64,000 nucleotides of DNA from Collimonas arenae (GTDB lineage: Bacteria > Pseudomonadota > Gammaproteobacteria > Burkholderiales > Burkholderiaceae_D): the NCBI RefSeq assembly GCF_000786695.1, contig NZ_CP009962.1, positions 4,030,001 to 4,094,000 of the forward strand. The letters are read 5' to 3'. Positions 54,009 through 62,913 of this stretch are shown here, one piece after another; the first letter of the stretch is position 1; each line of letters starts with the position of its first letter. The notes below the pieces were generated by a model. That model worked only from the letters and a program-made list of their open reading frames with translations. It did not search any database and was not told where the DNA came from. A program made the position numbers and the translations under genes.

Positions 54009-54683
54009 ATGCGAATTTTGCTGGTAGAAGACAACAGGCCGCTGTCCGAATGGCTGGCGCTTATCCTGCACCGCAACAAATACACCGTGGATTGCGTCTA
54101 CAACGGCGCTGACGCCGACCATCTGTTGCTGACACAGCAGTATGAGCTGGTGATACTCGATCTGTCCCTGCCCAAGCTGCAAGGCGGCGAGGTCCTTAAA
54201 CGGTTGCGCGCGCGCCACAACAATGTTCCGGTGCTGATCCTGACCGCCAACAACTCGGTCGAAGGCCGCATCGGCGGCCTCGACAGCGGCGCCGACGACT
54301 ATATGGCCAAGCCGTTCGACGTCCATGAGCTGGAGGCTCGCATCCGCGCGCTGCTGCGGCGCGCCAACCAGCAAAAGAACCCGATCCTGCAATGCGGCAC
54401 GCTCAACTATGACAGCAACAGCCTGATCTTTTCGATAGACGGCGCCCCGCTCACACTGACCCGGCGCGAGCACGCTGTGCTGGAAACGCTCATCATGAAA
54501 ATGGGCAAGACTGTCAGCAAGCAGGCGCTGGCAGAGAGCTTGTACGCCATGGATGAAGAAGTATCGCAAGACGCCATCGAAGTCTATATCCATCGTATCC
54601 GCAAGAAGCTGGAGCCCGGCGATGCCGCCATCATCACCTTGCGCGGACTCGGCTATCTGCTGCAGCACCAGCATGTTGTTTAA
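54009..54683 (+). CDS. OmpR-family response regulator (TctD-like)
   Basis: 224 residues from MRILLVEDNRPL at 54009. The receiver domain has Glu7-Asp8, phospho-acceptor Asp51 (LVILDLSLPKLQGG), Thr in LTANN and Lys in DDYMAKPF. The C-terminal winged helix runs about 125-220 (LTLTRREHAVLETLIMKMGKTVSKQALAESLY, IEVYIHRIRKKLE, TLRGLGYLL). Its last 11 bases overlap the kinase start. It resembles TctD, which controls tricarboxylate uptake; the porin 1.6 kb downstream is a likely target. Confidence 0.9.
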   Translation: MRILLVEDNRPLSEWLALILHRNKYTVDCVYNGADADHLLLTQQYELVILDLSLPKLQGGEVLKRLRARHNNVPVLILTANNSVEGRIGGLDSGADDYMAKPFDVHELEARIRALLRRANQQKNPILQCGTLNYDSNSLIFSIDGAPLTLTRREHAVLETLIMKMGKTVSKQALAESLYAMDEEVSQDAIEVYIHRIRKKLEPGDAAIITLRGLGYLLQHQHVV

Positions 54684-56067
54684 CAGCCTGCGTACCCAGC
54701 TGCTGCTGTGGCTGCTGGTGCCACTGATATTGTTTGTCGGCTTCAACACCTGGGTGACCTACAGCAGCGCCATCGAGATGGCGACCGTGGTGCACGACCG
54801 CATGCTGCTTGGTTCGGCGCGCATCATCGCGGAACAAATACGCTATGAAGACGAGAGCCTGCAGGTAACCATTCCGCCTGCGGCGCTAGAACTATTCCAG
54901 TCCGACTCACATGACTTGATCTACTACCGCGTGGTGACGGCGCGTGGCGCGCTGCTAGCGGGGCAGCCTGATTTACCGGCGCCACCACCAACCCACCACA
55001 ATGAGGAAGCTGTCTACTTCAACGCAAGGTTCCGTGAACAACCGGTGCGCATCGTGGCCTTCTTCCAACAAGTGGTCGGCAATCCGGAGCGCGCGCCAGT
55101 CATGATAGAAGTCGCACAAACCCAGCATTCCTATAAGACGCTGTCGGACCGCATGTGGGAACACACCGTGCAGCAGCAACTGATGATACTGCTGCTGGTA
55201 GGGTTACTGCTGTTGCTGGGCTTGCGGCATGGACTGGCGCCGATGATGCGCCTGCGTGATCGCGTCCGGCGTCGCAAGCCGGGTGCGCTGGAAGAGCTTG
55301 ACACAACACCGGTTCCTTCCGAACTGGCGCCGCTGGTGCACGCCATCAACGACTATGTCCAGCGGCTGGACGATCACATGTCCGCCCAAGGGCGCTTCAT
55401 CGCCAACGCCTCGCATCAGCTGCGCACGCCATTGACGATACTTAACACACAGGTTCACTACGGCTTGCGCAGCAGCGACAGCGAAAGCAAGGATGCGGCG
55501 CTGCGCGCAATCAACAAAGGCATACAGCATGGCATCCGGCTGGTGAACCAGTTGCTGACCTTGTCCAATGCCGAAACGGGCATCGGCCATCCCTTGCGCC
55601 AAAGCGATGTCAATCTGATTGAGGTGGTGCAGAGAGTGATTGAAGAGCTGGCGACACTGGCGCAAAGTAAAGCCATCGATCTCGGTTTCGAATTCTGCGA
55701 CAACCCGGTCATGGTGCACGCAACACCCTCCATGCTGGAGGAACTGGTGGCCAATTTGCTCGACAACGCACTGCGCTACACGCCGTCCGGAGGCATAGTC
55801 ACGGTTTCGGTCAGCGCCAGCGAGCACGGCACGTTACTACGGATAGAAGACAATGGTCCCGGTATTCCCGAAGCTGAGCGAGAACGTGTTTTCGAGCGCT
55901 TTTATCGTCTGCAAGAAGACCGTTCCGACGGCAGCGGACTGGGCCTGGCTATCGTGCGGGAAATCGCAACCGCCAGTATGGCCAGCGTCACGCTAGCGAC
56001 TCCACCTGGCGGCATCGGCCTGCAGGTCACCGTTGCGTTTCCGCCACTAACAAGGGCTCCCGCATAA
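54673..56067 (+). CDS. Sensor histidine kinase (TctE-like)
   Basis: 464 residues from the ATG at 54673, overlapping the regulator gene. Helix 1 (about 7-28, TQLLLWLLVPLILFVGFNTW) and helix 2 (about 165-185) enclose a periplasmic 2CSK_N-type sensor domain. The phospho-acceptor His is in IANASHQLRTPLTIL, then N-box NLLDNALRYTPSGG, G1 DNGPGIPEAE and G2 GSGLGLAIVREI. TctE-like kinases sense citrate-type acids. No tctCBA genes are adjacent, so the ligand is inferred only from kinship. Confidence 0.9.
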   Translation: MLFNSLRTQLLLWLLVPLILFVGFNTWVTYSSAIEMATVVHDRMLLGSARIIAEQIRYEDESLQVTIPPAALELFQSDSHDLIYYRVVTARGALLAGQPDLPAPPPTHHNEEAVYFNARFREQPVRIVAFFQQVVGNPERAPVMIEVAQTQHSYKTLSDRMWEHTVQQQLMILLLVGLLLLLGLRHGLAPMMRLRDRVRRRKPGALEELDTTPVPSELAPLVHAINDYVQRLDDHMSAQGRFIANASHQLRTPLTILNTQVHYGLRSSDSESKDAALRAINKGIQHGIRLVNQLLTLSNAETGIGHPLRQSDVNLIEVVQRVIEELATLAQSKAIDLGFEFCDNPVMVHATPSMLEELVANLLDNALRYTPSGGIVTVSVSASEHGTLLRIEDNGPGIPEAERERVFERFYRLQEDRSDGSGLGLAIVREIATASMASVTLATPPGGIGLQVTVAFPPLTRAPA

Positions 56068-56302
56068 CAATATCGTTATGCAAACAGGCAGCTCGCAGCC
56101 TAAGGAATAGCGCCTATCTGAAAGAAAGCTTACGACCAGCTTTCAAATGCAAGATTTATTTTCCAGGTGTTGTGGCGCAAATTCCACACCCTCCGACCTG
56201 CGATTTTGTCTCCTGAAAGCAGTTAGTAAGCTTGCGAATTTTATAGTCTGCGGACCGATCCCCGCGATCGGGACATTCAACTATAAATATCTGGAGACAA
56301 CA

Positions 56303-57436
56303 ATGAAAAAATCGCTGCTAGCGCTGGCCGCTCTTGCGACCCTGGGATCCGTGAACGCCGCATACGCACAATCCAACGTCACCGTCTATGGCCTGATCGA
56401 CGCCACCATCAGCACCGTTAACCACGCGGACAGCAACGGTGACCGCCTGACCGGCGTCCCGGTCGCCTGGTTCAGCGGCAATCGTATCGGTTTCCGCGGT
56501 GCGGAAGACCTGGGTGGCGGACTCAAGGCCATTTTCAAGCTGGAAGCCGAATTTGTGGTCGGCACCGGTGAAATGGACACGCCGGGCGTGTTGTTTAACC
56601 GTGATTCATGGGTTGGTCTGCAAGACAAGACTTTCGGCCAAATCACGCTGGGCCGCCAAAACACATTGGCCCGCGATTTTTCGCAGGTCTACGGTGATGC
56701 CTACGGCTCCAAGCTGGGCCTGGAAGAAGGCGGCTTCACCAACAACAACAATTTCAAGCAAATGATTTTCTACTCGGGCAGCGCCACCGGTACCCGCTAT
56801 GACCGTGGCCTGGTCTGGAAAAAAGTATTCGATAACGGCGTAGTAGCCGGCCTTGGCTATCAGTTTGGTAACGTTGCAGGTGCATTCTCCAACAACACCA
56901 CCAAATCGGCGGCGATCGGCTACAACGGCTCGAATTTTATCGTATCCGGTTTCGTCAACCAGGCTGACGTGGGTAACGGCCTCACCAGCAGCACCGAGAA
57001 GCATAAATCCTTTGGCCTCGGCGGCAGCTATATATTTGACCTGGTGCGTTTGAATGCCGGCTATTTCCATTACACAGCAGAGCAAGGTGCGCTCGGTCAG
57101 CGTAAAGACGACGCTTACACGGTATCGGCCAAATTCACTCCACAAGGTTCGTTCGACTACGAACTCGGCTATCAGGTCATGAAAGCCCAGAACGCTGCCT
57201 ACAATGCGGCCGGCACCAGCACACTCAACGCTTACGCTGATGCCAGCGGATCGACCGCCACCGGTAGCGGCAAGAAAAAAACTCTGTACGGTTCAACCTT
57301 CTACCATCTGTCGAAGCGTACCGAATTGTATGTCGCTGCCGACTACATGAAACTTGACGACGGCTACCGCGTCGGTTCGGCCAATGGCTTCAAAAACCAG
57401 ACAGAATTTGCGATGGGCATGCGTACACGCTTCTAA
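56303..57436 (+). CDS. Gram-negative porin, second copy type
   Basis: 377 residues from the ATG at 56303 (GGAGA). The signal peptide MKKSLLALAALATLGSVNAAYA precedes QSNVTVYGLIDATIST. NRIGFRGAEDLGGGLKAIFKLEAEF, LGRQNTLARDFSQVYG and the terminal FAMGMRTRF ending in Phe mark a 16-strand trimeric porin. It differs clearly from the porin at 15 kb. Being just downstream of a TctDE-like system, it may be a solute-induced channel, as opdH is for tricarboxylates in Pseudomonas. Confidence 0.92.
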   Translation: MKKSLLALAALATLGSVNAAYAQSNVTVYGLIDATISTVNHADSNGDRLTGVPVAWFSGNRIGFRGAEDLGGGLKAIFKLEAEFVVGTGEMDTPGVLFNRDSWVGLQDKTFGQITLGRQNTLARDFSQVYGDAYGSKLGLEEGGFTNNNNFKQMIFYSGSATGTRYDRGLVWKKVFDNGVVAGLGYQFGNVAGAFSNNTTKSAAIGYNGSNFIVSGFVNQADVGNGLTSSTEKHKSFGLGGSYIFDLVRLNAGYFHYTAEQGALGQRKDDAYTVSAKFTPQGSFDYELGYQVMKAQNAAYNAAGTSTLNAYADASGSTATGSGKKKTLYGSTFYHLSKRTELYVAADYMKLDDGYRVGSANGFKNQTEFAMGMRTRF

Positions 57437-57469
57437 TCCAGATTCTTCGTAACGACGTCCGTAATATTT

Positions 57470-57508
57470 AAGCTGGCTAAGACTCACGTCTTGCCAGCTT
57501 TTTTTATT
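57470..57508 (+). terminator. Rho-independent terminator of porin gene
   Basis: AAGCTGGC (57470-57477) pairs with GCCAGCTT (57493-57500), extended inside by AAGAC/GTCTT. It is followed by a T-run. Confidence 0.88.
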
Positions 57509-57677
57509 GTTGGCGACGCTTGTCGTGTACGAGCCCTGATTTGCTTAACGGAACCCTCCAGGCGCCCTCAGTCAATGCTAAGTCTTTGCAACTATCCTGC
57601 CATCTGTGTGTCTCAAACGACCCATTCGACGGCTGCCCTTACGCGGCATATCGATAGTTACCACAGCTTAAGGCCCC

Positions 57678-58274
57678 ATGGAAGAATTCAATCAATCGCT
57701 GTTCCTGCTGATCAACGCCAGCGCACATCCCAATTCAATCGCACTCAATGCGGCTATGGTCGCCGCCGAATGGCTGATTTACCTGATACCGATTTCACTA
57801 CTGGCAGGCTGGTTGTGCGGCTCAGAAGCAACACGCAAACTGATGCTGGAAGCTGTCGTGGCCGGCATCGTCGGCTTGTCGATCAGCATGCTGTGCGGCA
57901 TGCTTTGGGAACATCCGCGGCCTTTCGCCATCGGCCTCGGCACCAATTTCCTGGCGCACAGTCCGGATTCGTCGTTCCCCAGCGATCACCTGACCTTGCA
58001 ATGGAGCGTCGCCTTCAGCTTTCTCCTGCAGAAACGCTTGCGCGCCATTGGCCTGGCGTATAGCTTACTCGGCCTGCCGATGGCGTGGGCACGGATATAC
58101 CTGGGAGTTCACTATCCATTCGACATGGCTGGCGCTGCCATCGTCGCCGCGCTTAGCGCAGGGATCTGCTATAGCTACGCCGCGTACTACATCAACCCTC
58201 TGTTCCGATACGCATCGCTCATCTACGGTTATCTGTTTGCGCCATTCATCCGGCGCGGCTGGATGCTCAAGTAG
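57678..58274 (+). CDS. PAP2-family phosphatase (undecaprenyl-diphosphatase-like)
   Basis: 198 residues and about five membrane helices. The three phosphatase motifs are KLMLEAV...WEHPRPF, SSFPSDHLTLQWS and ARIYLGVHYPFD, with catalytic His residues in motifs 2 and 3. It probably dephosphorylates undecaprenyl diphosphate (BcrC/YbjG type) or a similar lipid on the periplasmic side. It follows the porin after a terminator and is convergent with a CoA-transferase gene. Confidence 0.9.
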   Translation: MEEFNQSLFLLINASAHPNSIALNAAMVAAEWLIYLIPISLLAGWLCGSEATRKLMLEAVVAGIVGLSISMLCGMLWEHPRPFAIGLGTNFLAHSPDSSFPSDHLTLQWSVAFSFLLQKRLRAIGLAYSLLGLPMAWARIYLGVHYPFDMAGAAIVAALSAGICYSYAAYYINPLFRYASLIYGYLFAPFIRRGWMLK

Positions 58275-58307
58275 GCAAGCGACAAAACGGTGCTTGCATC
58301 AGCCCGC

Positions 58308-59531
58308 TCAGATGACGCCCTGCTCTCGCAGCAAGGCGATCTGCTCCGGACTCCTGCCAATGGCTGCCAGTATTTCCGCCGTATGCTGCCCCAGTTCCGG
58401 GCCAACCCAGTTAGTCTGCCCGGGCGTCGCTGAAAGCTTGGGGACGATACCCGGCAGGTCTATCGGCTGACCGTCCGGCAGCATATGCTGCTGGATCATG
58501 TCACGCGCGCGGAAATGCGGATCCTGGTGAATATCCGCAGCGGTATACACCTTGCTGCTCGGCACATCGGCCTGCTCCAGTACTTGCAGCACATGTTCCA
58601 GGGTGTGTTGCGAGGTCCAGTCGGCAATCGCGGCGTCAAGCATGTCGTTGTTCTGCGCCCGGCCGTCGTTGCGCGCCAGACGCGGATCTTCCGCCAGGTC
58701 GCTGCGGCCGATAGCCAGCATCAGTCGCTTGAAAATGCTGTCGCCGTTGCCGGCGATGATCACATAATGTTCGCCCCGCTCGTCGCTCATGCAAGGATAG
58801 GTGCTGGACGGTGAAATGCCGGGGAAACTGGCGCCGGTGCGCTCGCGTACGAAGCCGAACTCGGCATATTCCGGGATCAGGCTTTCCATCACACCGAATA
58901 CGGCTTCATACAAGGCGATATCGATGAACTGCCCTTTGCCGCCGTTGGACTTGAGATGATGCATCGCCAGCAGCGCACCGATGACGCCGTACAAGGAAGC
59001 CAGCGTGTCGCCGATGCTGACGCCGACCCGCACCGGCGGCCGGTCCGGATAACCTGCCAGATTGCGCAAGCCGCCCATTGATTCGGCAATCGCAGCAAAG
59101 CCGGGGCGCGCATGATAAGGACCATCCTGGCCATAACCGGAAACGCGCACCATGATCAGGTTGGGATTGATCTTCGCCAAATCGTCCCAGCCGAGACCCC
59201 AGCCTTCCAAGGTGCCAGGACGAAAATTCTCGATCACGATATCGGCGTCCTTGATCAGGTCCCGCACAATTTGCTGCCCCTGCTCCGACTTCAGGTTCAG
59301 CGTCAACGATTTCTTGTTGCGGCTCTGCGAATACCACCACAGCGAGGTGCCGTTGTGCAGCTTGCGCCATTTGCGTAACGGATCGCCATCGCCAGGCGAT
59401 TCGATCTTGATCACCTCGGCGCCAAACTGCCCCAACAGGCTGGCCGCATAGGGACCGGCAATCAAGGTGCCGAGCTCGATTACTTTAACGCCCTGGAGGG
59501 AAGATTGCTGCTCTGCGGTTGGTTTGTTCAT
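58308..59531 (-). CDS. Class III CoA-transferase (CaiB/BaiF)
   Basis: 407 residues from the ATG at 59531, the normal family length; upstream codons to 59693 look non-native. GVKVIELGTLIAGPYAASLLGQFGAEVIKIESPGDGD, NFRPGTLEGWGLGWDDL and SGYGQDGPYHARPGF are typical. The nucleophilic Asp is in GVSIGDTLASLYG. It lacks the AGHD motif of racemases, so it transfers CoA between carboxylic acids. Substrates are unknown. No decarboxylase or dehydrogenase is next to it. Confidence 0.9.
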   Translation of the reverse strand: MNKPTAEQQSSLQGVKVIELGTLIAGPYAASLLGQFGAEVIKIESPGDGDPLRKWRKLHNGTSLWWYSQSRNKKSLTLNLKSEQGQQIVRDLIKDADIVIENFRPGTLEGWGLGWDDLAKINPNLIMVRVSGYGQDGPYHARPGFAAIAESMGGLRNLAGYPDRPPVRVGVSIGDTLASLYGVIGALLAMHHLKSNGGKGQFIDIALYEAVFGVMESLIPEYAEFGFVRERTGASFPGISPSSTYPCMSDERGEHYVIIAGNGDSIFKRLMLAIGRSDLAEDPRLARNDGRAQNNDMLDAAIADWTSQHTLEHVLQVLEQADVPSSKVYTAADIHQDPHFRARDMIQQHMLPDGQPIDLPGIVPKLSATPGQTNWVGPELGQHTAEILAAIGRSPEQIALLREQGVI

Positions 59532-59824
59532 GTCTGCGATCTGCTGGCTGTGAATCAGAAGATTATAGAATACGCCGCAGCCGGCATCCCGTTTGCCGAG
59601 ATCGGTTACTTCGTGGCAAGCAGTTTTTTGCCAGACCGGTTTTGCGAAAAAAAACATACCATTTGGCAACAATCCAAATCTCTCCCAAGCCAATGCCGCC
59701 GGGCCTTGTCGACAGGTTAGAATGATGTAGCGCCACGCAACATTTGCAACTAGAAGTAACTCTTTTTCGCGCTTGCGATGGCCCGGACTACTATTTAATC
59801 ACCAAGAAATGCGTGGAATACATC

Positions 59825-60169
59825 ATGAAGAAAATTGCTCTATTGATACTAGCTGCGGCGGCCCTGATGGCAGCCAGTTCATCTAGCTTTGCTTATGGTT
59901 ACTACGGACATGGCGGCTTTTACGGCCCGCGCATCGGTGTGACCATCGGCGGACCGTTGTATTGGGGCCCGCCGCCGGTGTACTACGCGCCGCCACCTGT
60001 GTATTACGCACCACCGCCAGTCTATGTGCAGCCGGAGCCGCAAGCCTACATAGAAAAAGCGCCAAACTACGCCTATTACTGCCCCAGCCCGGCTGGCTAT
60101 TATCCGCAGATTCCGCGCTGCCCTAAAGGATGGATGAAAGTATTGCCGGATCAAGCTCAACCTCAATAA
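59825..60169 (+). CDS. Small secreted Tyr/Pro-rich repeat protein
   Basis: 114 residues from the ATG at 59825. The signal peptide MKKIALLILAAAALMAASSSSFA is followed by a Gly/Tyr-rich start (YGYYGHGGFYGPRIGVTIGGPLYWGPPPV). Tandem YYAPPPV units come next, then a C-terminal YYCPSPAGYYPQIPRCPKGWMKVLP with two Cys. This C-terminal signature is common in small exported proteins of Burkholderiales. It is 12 bases upstream of a glycine-zipper lipoprotein gene, so the two are probably cotranscribed. Role unknown; an envelope location is likely. Confidence 0.8.
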   Translation: MKKIALLILAAAALMAASSSSFAYGYYGHGGFYGPRIGVTIGGPLYWGPPPVYYAPPPVYYAPPPVYVQPEPQAYIEKAPNYAYYCPSPAGYYPQIPRCPKGWMKVLPDQAQPQ

Positions 60170-60181
60170 GGCGGTATCACG

Positions 60182-60751
60182 ATGAACACAACAACTAAAG
60201 TATTCGCGGTGTCGATGGCCGTTCTGCTGTCAGGTTGCGTCACCGCACCGACAGGCCCCAACGTGATGGCGCTGCCCGGCGCAGGTAAAAGCTACGACCA
60301 GTTCCGCAACGATGAAAATGTTTGCCGCAGCGAAGCCCAGAACAGAATAGGACCGTATGCGCCGCAGGCAGCCGCGAATAATGCGGCTGGCACAGCGGCA
60401 GCCGGCACCTTGATTGGCGCGGCAGCTGGCGCCTTGATCGGTGCCGCAACCGGGCGCGCCGGCGCCGGCGCTGCAATCGGCGGCGGCGTAGGCTTGATGG
60501 CGGGTAGTTCGGTTGCAGGCGACTCGGCTAACCGCAGCAGCTACGGCATGCAACGCGAGTACAACAACGTGTACACCCAATGCATGTACGCCAAGGGCAA
60601 CCAGGTTCCGGTCTCCGGCGGCTACGCCAACAGCCGTCGCCAGTATGCCCCGCCGCAATATGCTCCTCCCCCTCAATATTCAACGCCGCCGGACTACTAT
60701 CCTCCGCAACGCGGCAATTATGGTCCGCCGCCAGACTACACTCCTTATTGA
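60182..60751 (+). CDS. Glycine-zipper lipoprotein
   Basis: 189 residues. The signal sequence ends in a lipobox LLSGC (Cys19), so it should be lipid-anchored. A YMGG-like Gly-zipper region (about 70-115: GTAAAGTLIGAAAGALIGAATGRAG, AIGGGVGLMAGSSVAG) may insert in or associate with membranes. Before it are NDENVCRSEA and after it QCMYAKGNQVPV, both with Cys. The C-terminal tail is Pro/Tyr-rich (YAPPQYAPPPQY). A terminator follows. Function unknown; envelope stress proteins of this type exist. Confidence 0.82.
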   Translation: MNTTTKVFAVSMAVLLSGCVTAPTGPNVMALPGAGKSYDQFRNDENVCRSEAQNRIGPYAPQAAANNAAGTAAAGTLIGAAAGALIGAATGRAGAGAAIGGGVGLMAGSSVAGDSANRSSYGMQREYNNVYTQCMYAKGNQVPVSGGYANSRRQYAPPQYAPPPQYSTPPDYYPPQRGNYGPPPDYTPY

Positions 60752-60783
60752 TCGAAATTGCGAAGTTGATCAGACCACCAAAA

Positions 60784-60811
60784 AGACATGCTCAGACATG
60801 TCTTTTTTTTG
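60784..60811 (+). terminator. Rho-independent terminator
   Basis: AGACATG (60784-60790) pairs with CATGTCT (60797-60803), followed by a T-run. It ends the two-gene envelope-protein unit. Confidence 0.85.
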
Positions 60812-61013
60812 GAGTGAACTGATACTCCCGCCACCTGGCCTGAAAGTAACAACCTCATATCTCCCTGAAACAAGGCGCTTTTGCAGCCGCTTCCAGTCGT
60901 GCCTCACGTTACAATATTATCAATAACATGTTGCCGTTTTTTCATGACGCTATTCAGGGCTGGTTGACCTGACCCGGTAGAGCGGACCCGTTTCAATCCC
61001 AAGGAGATAGAGG

Positions 61014-62405
61014 ATGAGTTTCATCGTTGTCATTCTGGCTTTGCTGTTCCTGATGTTTGTCGCCTATCGCGGCTACAGCGTCATTCTGTTTGCACCGGTA
61101 GCCGCGCTCGGCGCGGTGTTGCTGACCGACCCGAGCATGGTGGCGCCGATGTTCACCAGCGTCTTCATGGAAAAAATGGTCGGCTTTGTCAAACTCTACT
61201 TCCCCGTCTTTCTGCTGGGTGCGGTATTCGGCAAGGTGATCGAACTCTCCGGATTTTCCAAATCCATCGTCTCCAGCGTCATCAGGATCGTCGGCCGCCA
61301 GCGCGCGATGCTCTCGATCGTGATGGTGTGCGGATTATTGACTTACGGCGGCGTATCGCTGTTTGTCGTGGTGTTTGCGGTCTATCCGTTTGCAGCAGAG
61401 ATGTTCCGCCAGGGAGGCATTCCGAAACGCCTGATCCCCGGCACGATCGCACTCGGCGCCTTCACCTTCACCATGGATTCACTGCCCGGCACGCCGCAGA
61501 TCCAGAACATCATCCCCACCACTTTCTTTAACACCACCACTTGGGCAGCACCCTGGCTTGGCGTGACCGGTGCAGCCTTCATTCTGGTCACCGGCCTGCT
61601 CTATCTGGAATGGTGCCGCCGCAAGGCCGCCGCCAGCGGCGAGGGCTACGGCACCGAGTTGCTGAACGAACCTGAACCGGTCGCCGACGGCAAGTTGCCG
61701 CATCCTCTCATCGCCCTGCTGCCGCTGGTTCTGGTGGGCGTCATGAATAAATTATTCACCAGCTGGATCCCGACGTTCTACGGCTCCAGCCACGAAATGA
61801 CGCTGGCCGGCGCGAGCAAACCGATCACCACCCAAGTCTCCGGCGTAGTAGCGATCTGGGCGGTGGAAGCTGCCCTGCTGATCGGTATTTTTTCAGTGCT
61901 GCTATTTGCATTCAACACCGTCAAGGCAAAATTTGCCGAAGGCAGCAAAGCGGCGGTCAGCGGCGCCTTGCTGGCATCGATGAACACCGCTTCGGAATAT
62001 GGCTTCGGCGCCGTAATCGCCGGCTTACCAGGCTTCCTGGTCATCGCCAACGCTCTCAAGAGCATCCCCAACCCACTGGTCAACGAAGCCGTCACCGTCA
62101 CCACTTTAGCCGGCGTCACCGGCTCCGCCTCCGGCGGCCTCAGCATTGCGTTAGCAGCGATGTCGCACACTTTCATAGAAAACGCCCAAGCAGCCGGCAT
62201 CCCGATGGAAGTGCTACACCGTGTCGCCGCCATGGCCAGCGGCGGCATGGACACCCTGCCGCACAATGGTGCGGTGATTACCCTGCTGGCAGTAACCGGA
62301 CTCTCGCATCGCCAATCCTACAAGGATATTTTTGTAGTGACAATGATCAAGACCGCCGCTGTGTTTGTCGTAATTGGCGCCTACTATCTGACAGGTATCG
62401 TATAG
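61014..62405 (+). CDS. GntP-family organic acid permease
   Basis: 463 residues with AAGGAGATAGAGG before the ATG. There are about 12-14 helices. GYSVILFAPVAALGAVLLTD, KLYFPVFLLGAVFGKVIELSG, GGVSLFVVVFAVYPFA, FTMDSLPGTPQIQNIIPT and MDTLPHNGAVITLL are typical of GntP/hydroxybutyrate-type permeases. It probably imports gluconate, 3-hydroxybutyrate or a similar acid with H+. It stands alone, with no neighbouring catabolic gene to fix the substrate. Confidence 0.88.
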   Translation: MSFIVVILALLFLMFVAYRGYSVILFAPVAALGAVLLTDPSMVAPMFTSVFMEKMVGFVKLYFPVFLLGAVFGKVIELSGFSKSIVSSVIRIVGRQRAMLSIVMVCGLLTYGGVSLFVVVFAVYPFAAEMFRQGGIPKRLIPGTIALGAFTFTMDSLPGTPQIQNIIPTTFFNTTTWAAPWLGVTGAAFILVTGLLYLEWCRRKAAASGEGYGTELLNEPEPVADGKLPHPLIALLPLVLVGVMNKLFTSWIPTFYGSSHEMTLAGASKPITTQVSGVVAIWAVEAALLIGIFSVLLFAFNTVKAKFAEGSKAAVSGALLASMNTASEYGFGAVIAGLPGFLVIANALKSIPNPLVNEAVTVTTLAGVTGSASGGLSIALAAMSHTFIENAQAAGIPMEVLHRVAAMASGGMDTLPHNGAVITLLAVTGLSHRQSYKDIFVVTMIKTAAVFVVIGAYYLTGIV

Positions 62406-62438
62406 AAAAAGCACAGCAACGCAATTGAGGTCGTCCAG

Positions 62439-62539
62439 GCTTTTGAAGTTGCCGTTGCTTTTGAAGTTGCCGTTGCTTTTGAAGTTGCCGTTGCTTTTGA
62501 AGTTGCCGTTGCTTTTGAAGTTGCCGTTGCTTTTGAAGT
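62439..62539. repeat. 18-base tandem repeat (5.6 copies)
   Basis: The unit GCTTTTGAAGTTGCCGTT runs without change from 62439 to 62528 (five copies) and then partly to 62539. Its minus-strand translation, SKATAT repeats, is probably meaningless. It lies 34 bases after the permease stop. Confidence 0.85.
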
Positions 62540-62558
62540 GCCCCGCATTGAGAACTTG

Positions 62559-62650
62559 CCAAAAGAGGCGGGTGCCGGTCGGGAATTGTGAGACACATGT
62601 CTGAGCGCAGCGAGTTTGTGTCTCACCCGACTGGCACGCGCCTCTTTTGG
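62559..62650. repeat. Long intergenic inverted repeat
   Basis: Arms 62559-62583 and 62626-62650 match at 23 of 25 positions. An inner pair TGAGACACA/TGTGTCTCA (62588-62596, 62617-62625) extends the stem past a 5-base bulge. It looks like a REP/BIME-type element. Confidence 0.65.
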
Positions 62651-62698
62651 GGACCTGACCGCAGGGAAGGCAAGGGCTTTGCGGTCGCCTTCTTTTTG

Positions 62699-62745
62699 GT
62701 TACTTTTCTTGCGCCCGGCCAGGGGGCGAAGCAAGAAAAAGTGAC
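62699..62745. repeat. Hairpin with TTTTCTTGC/GCAAGAAAA arms
   Basis: GTTACTTTTCTTGC (62699-62712) pairs imperfectly with GCAAGAAAAAGTGAC (62731-62745). The layout, 'TTTTTGGTTACTTTTCTT...AAGAAAAAGTGAC', recurs in intergenic DNA of many beta-proteobacteria as I recall. Confidence 0.5.
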
Positions 62746-62823
62746 TAGCTGCCGGGCTACCCCCGGCTTGCATCCACGGAGTAGCAAATTCTTTATTTAC
62801 TAACGCAAGCACTCTGTGGCCCG

Positions 62824-62883
62824 TTAAAAGGGGTCAGAGTAATTTTCGCAAAGAGCGCGAAAAAAAACTCCGACCCCATTTAA
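62824..62883. repeat. GGGGTCAGAGT-type REP-like inverted repeat
   Basis: TTAAAAGGGGTCAGAGT (62824-62840) and its complement-like partner (62867-62883) match at 15 of 17. TTTTCGC/GCGAAAA are inside. The motif resembles repeats tied to REP-associated transposases. Confidence 0.55.
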
Positions 62884-62913
62884 CTCGTGCTTGCGATTGC
62901 CGGCTGCAAAAGG

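Noticed and set aside
62439..62539. CRISPR array
   Set aside because: The units are contiguous, without spacers, and there are no cas genes.
62384..62812. Minus-strand frame with SKATAT repeats as a protein
   Set aside because: It is the translation of an 18-base tandem repeat and intergenic hairpins. It has no ribosome site or domain and overlaps the permease end.
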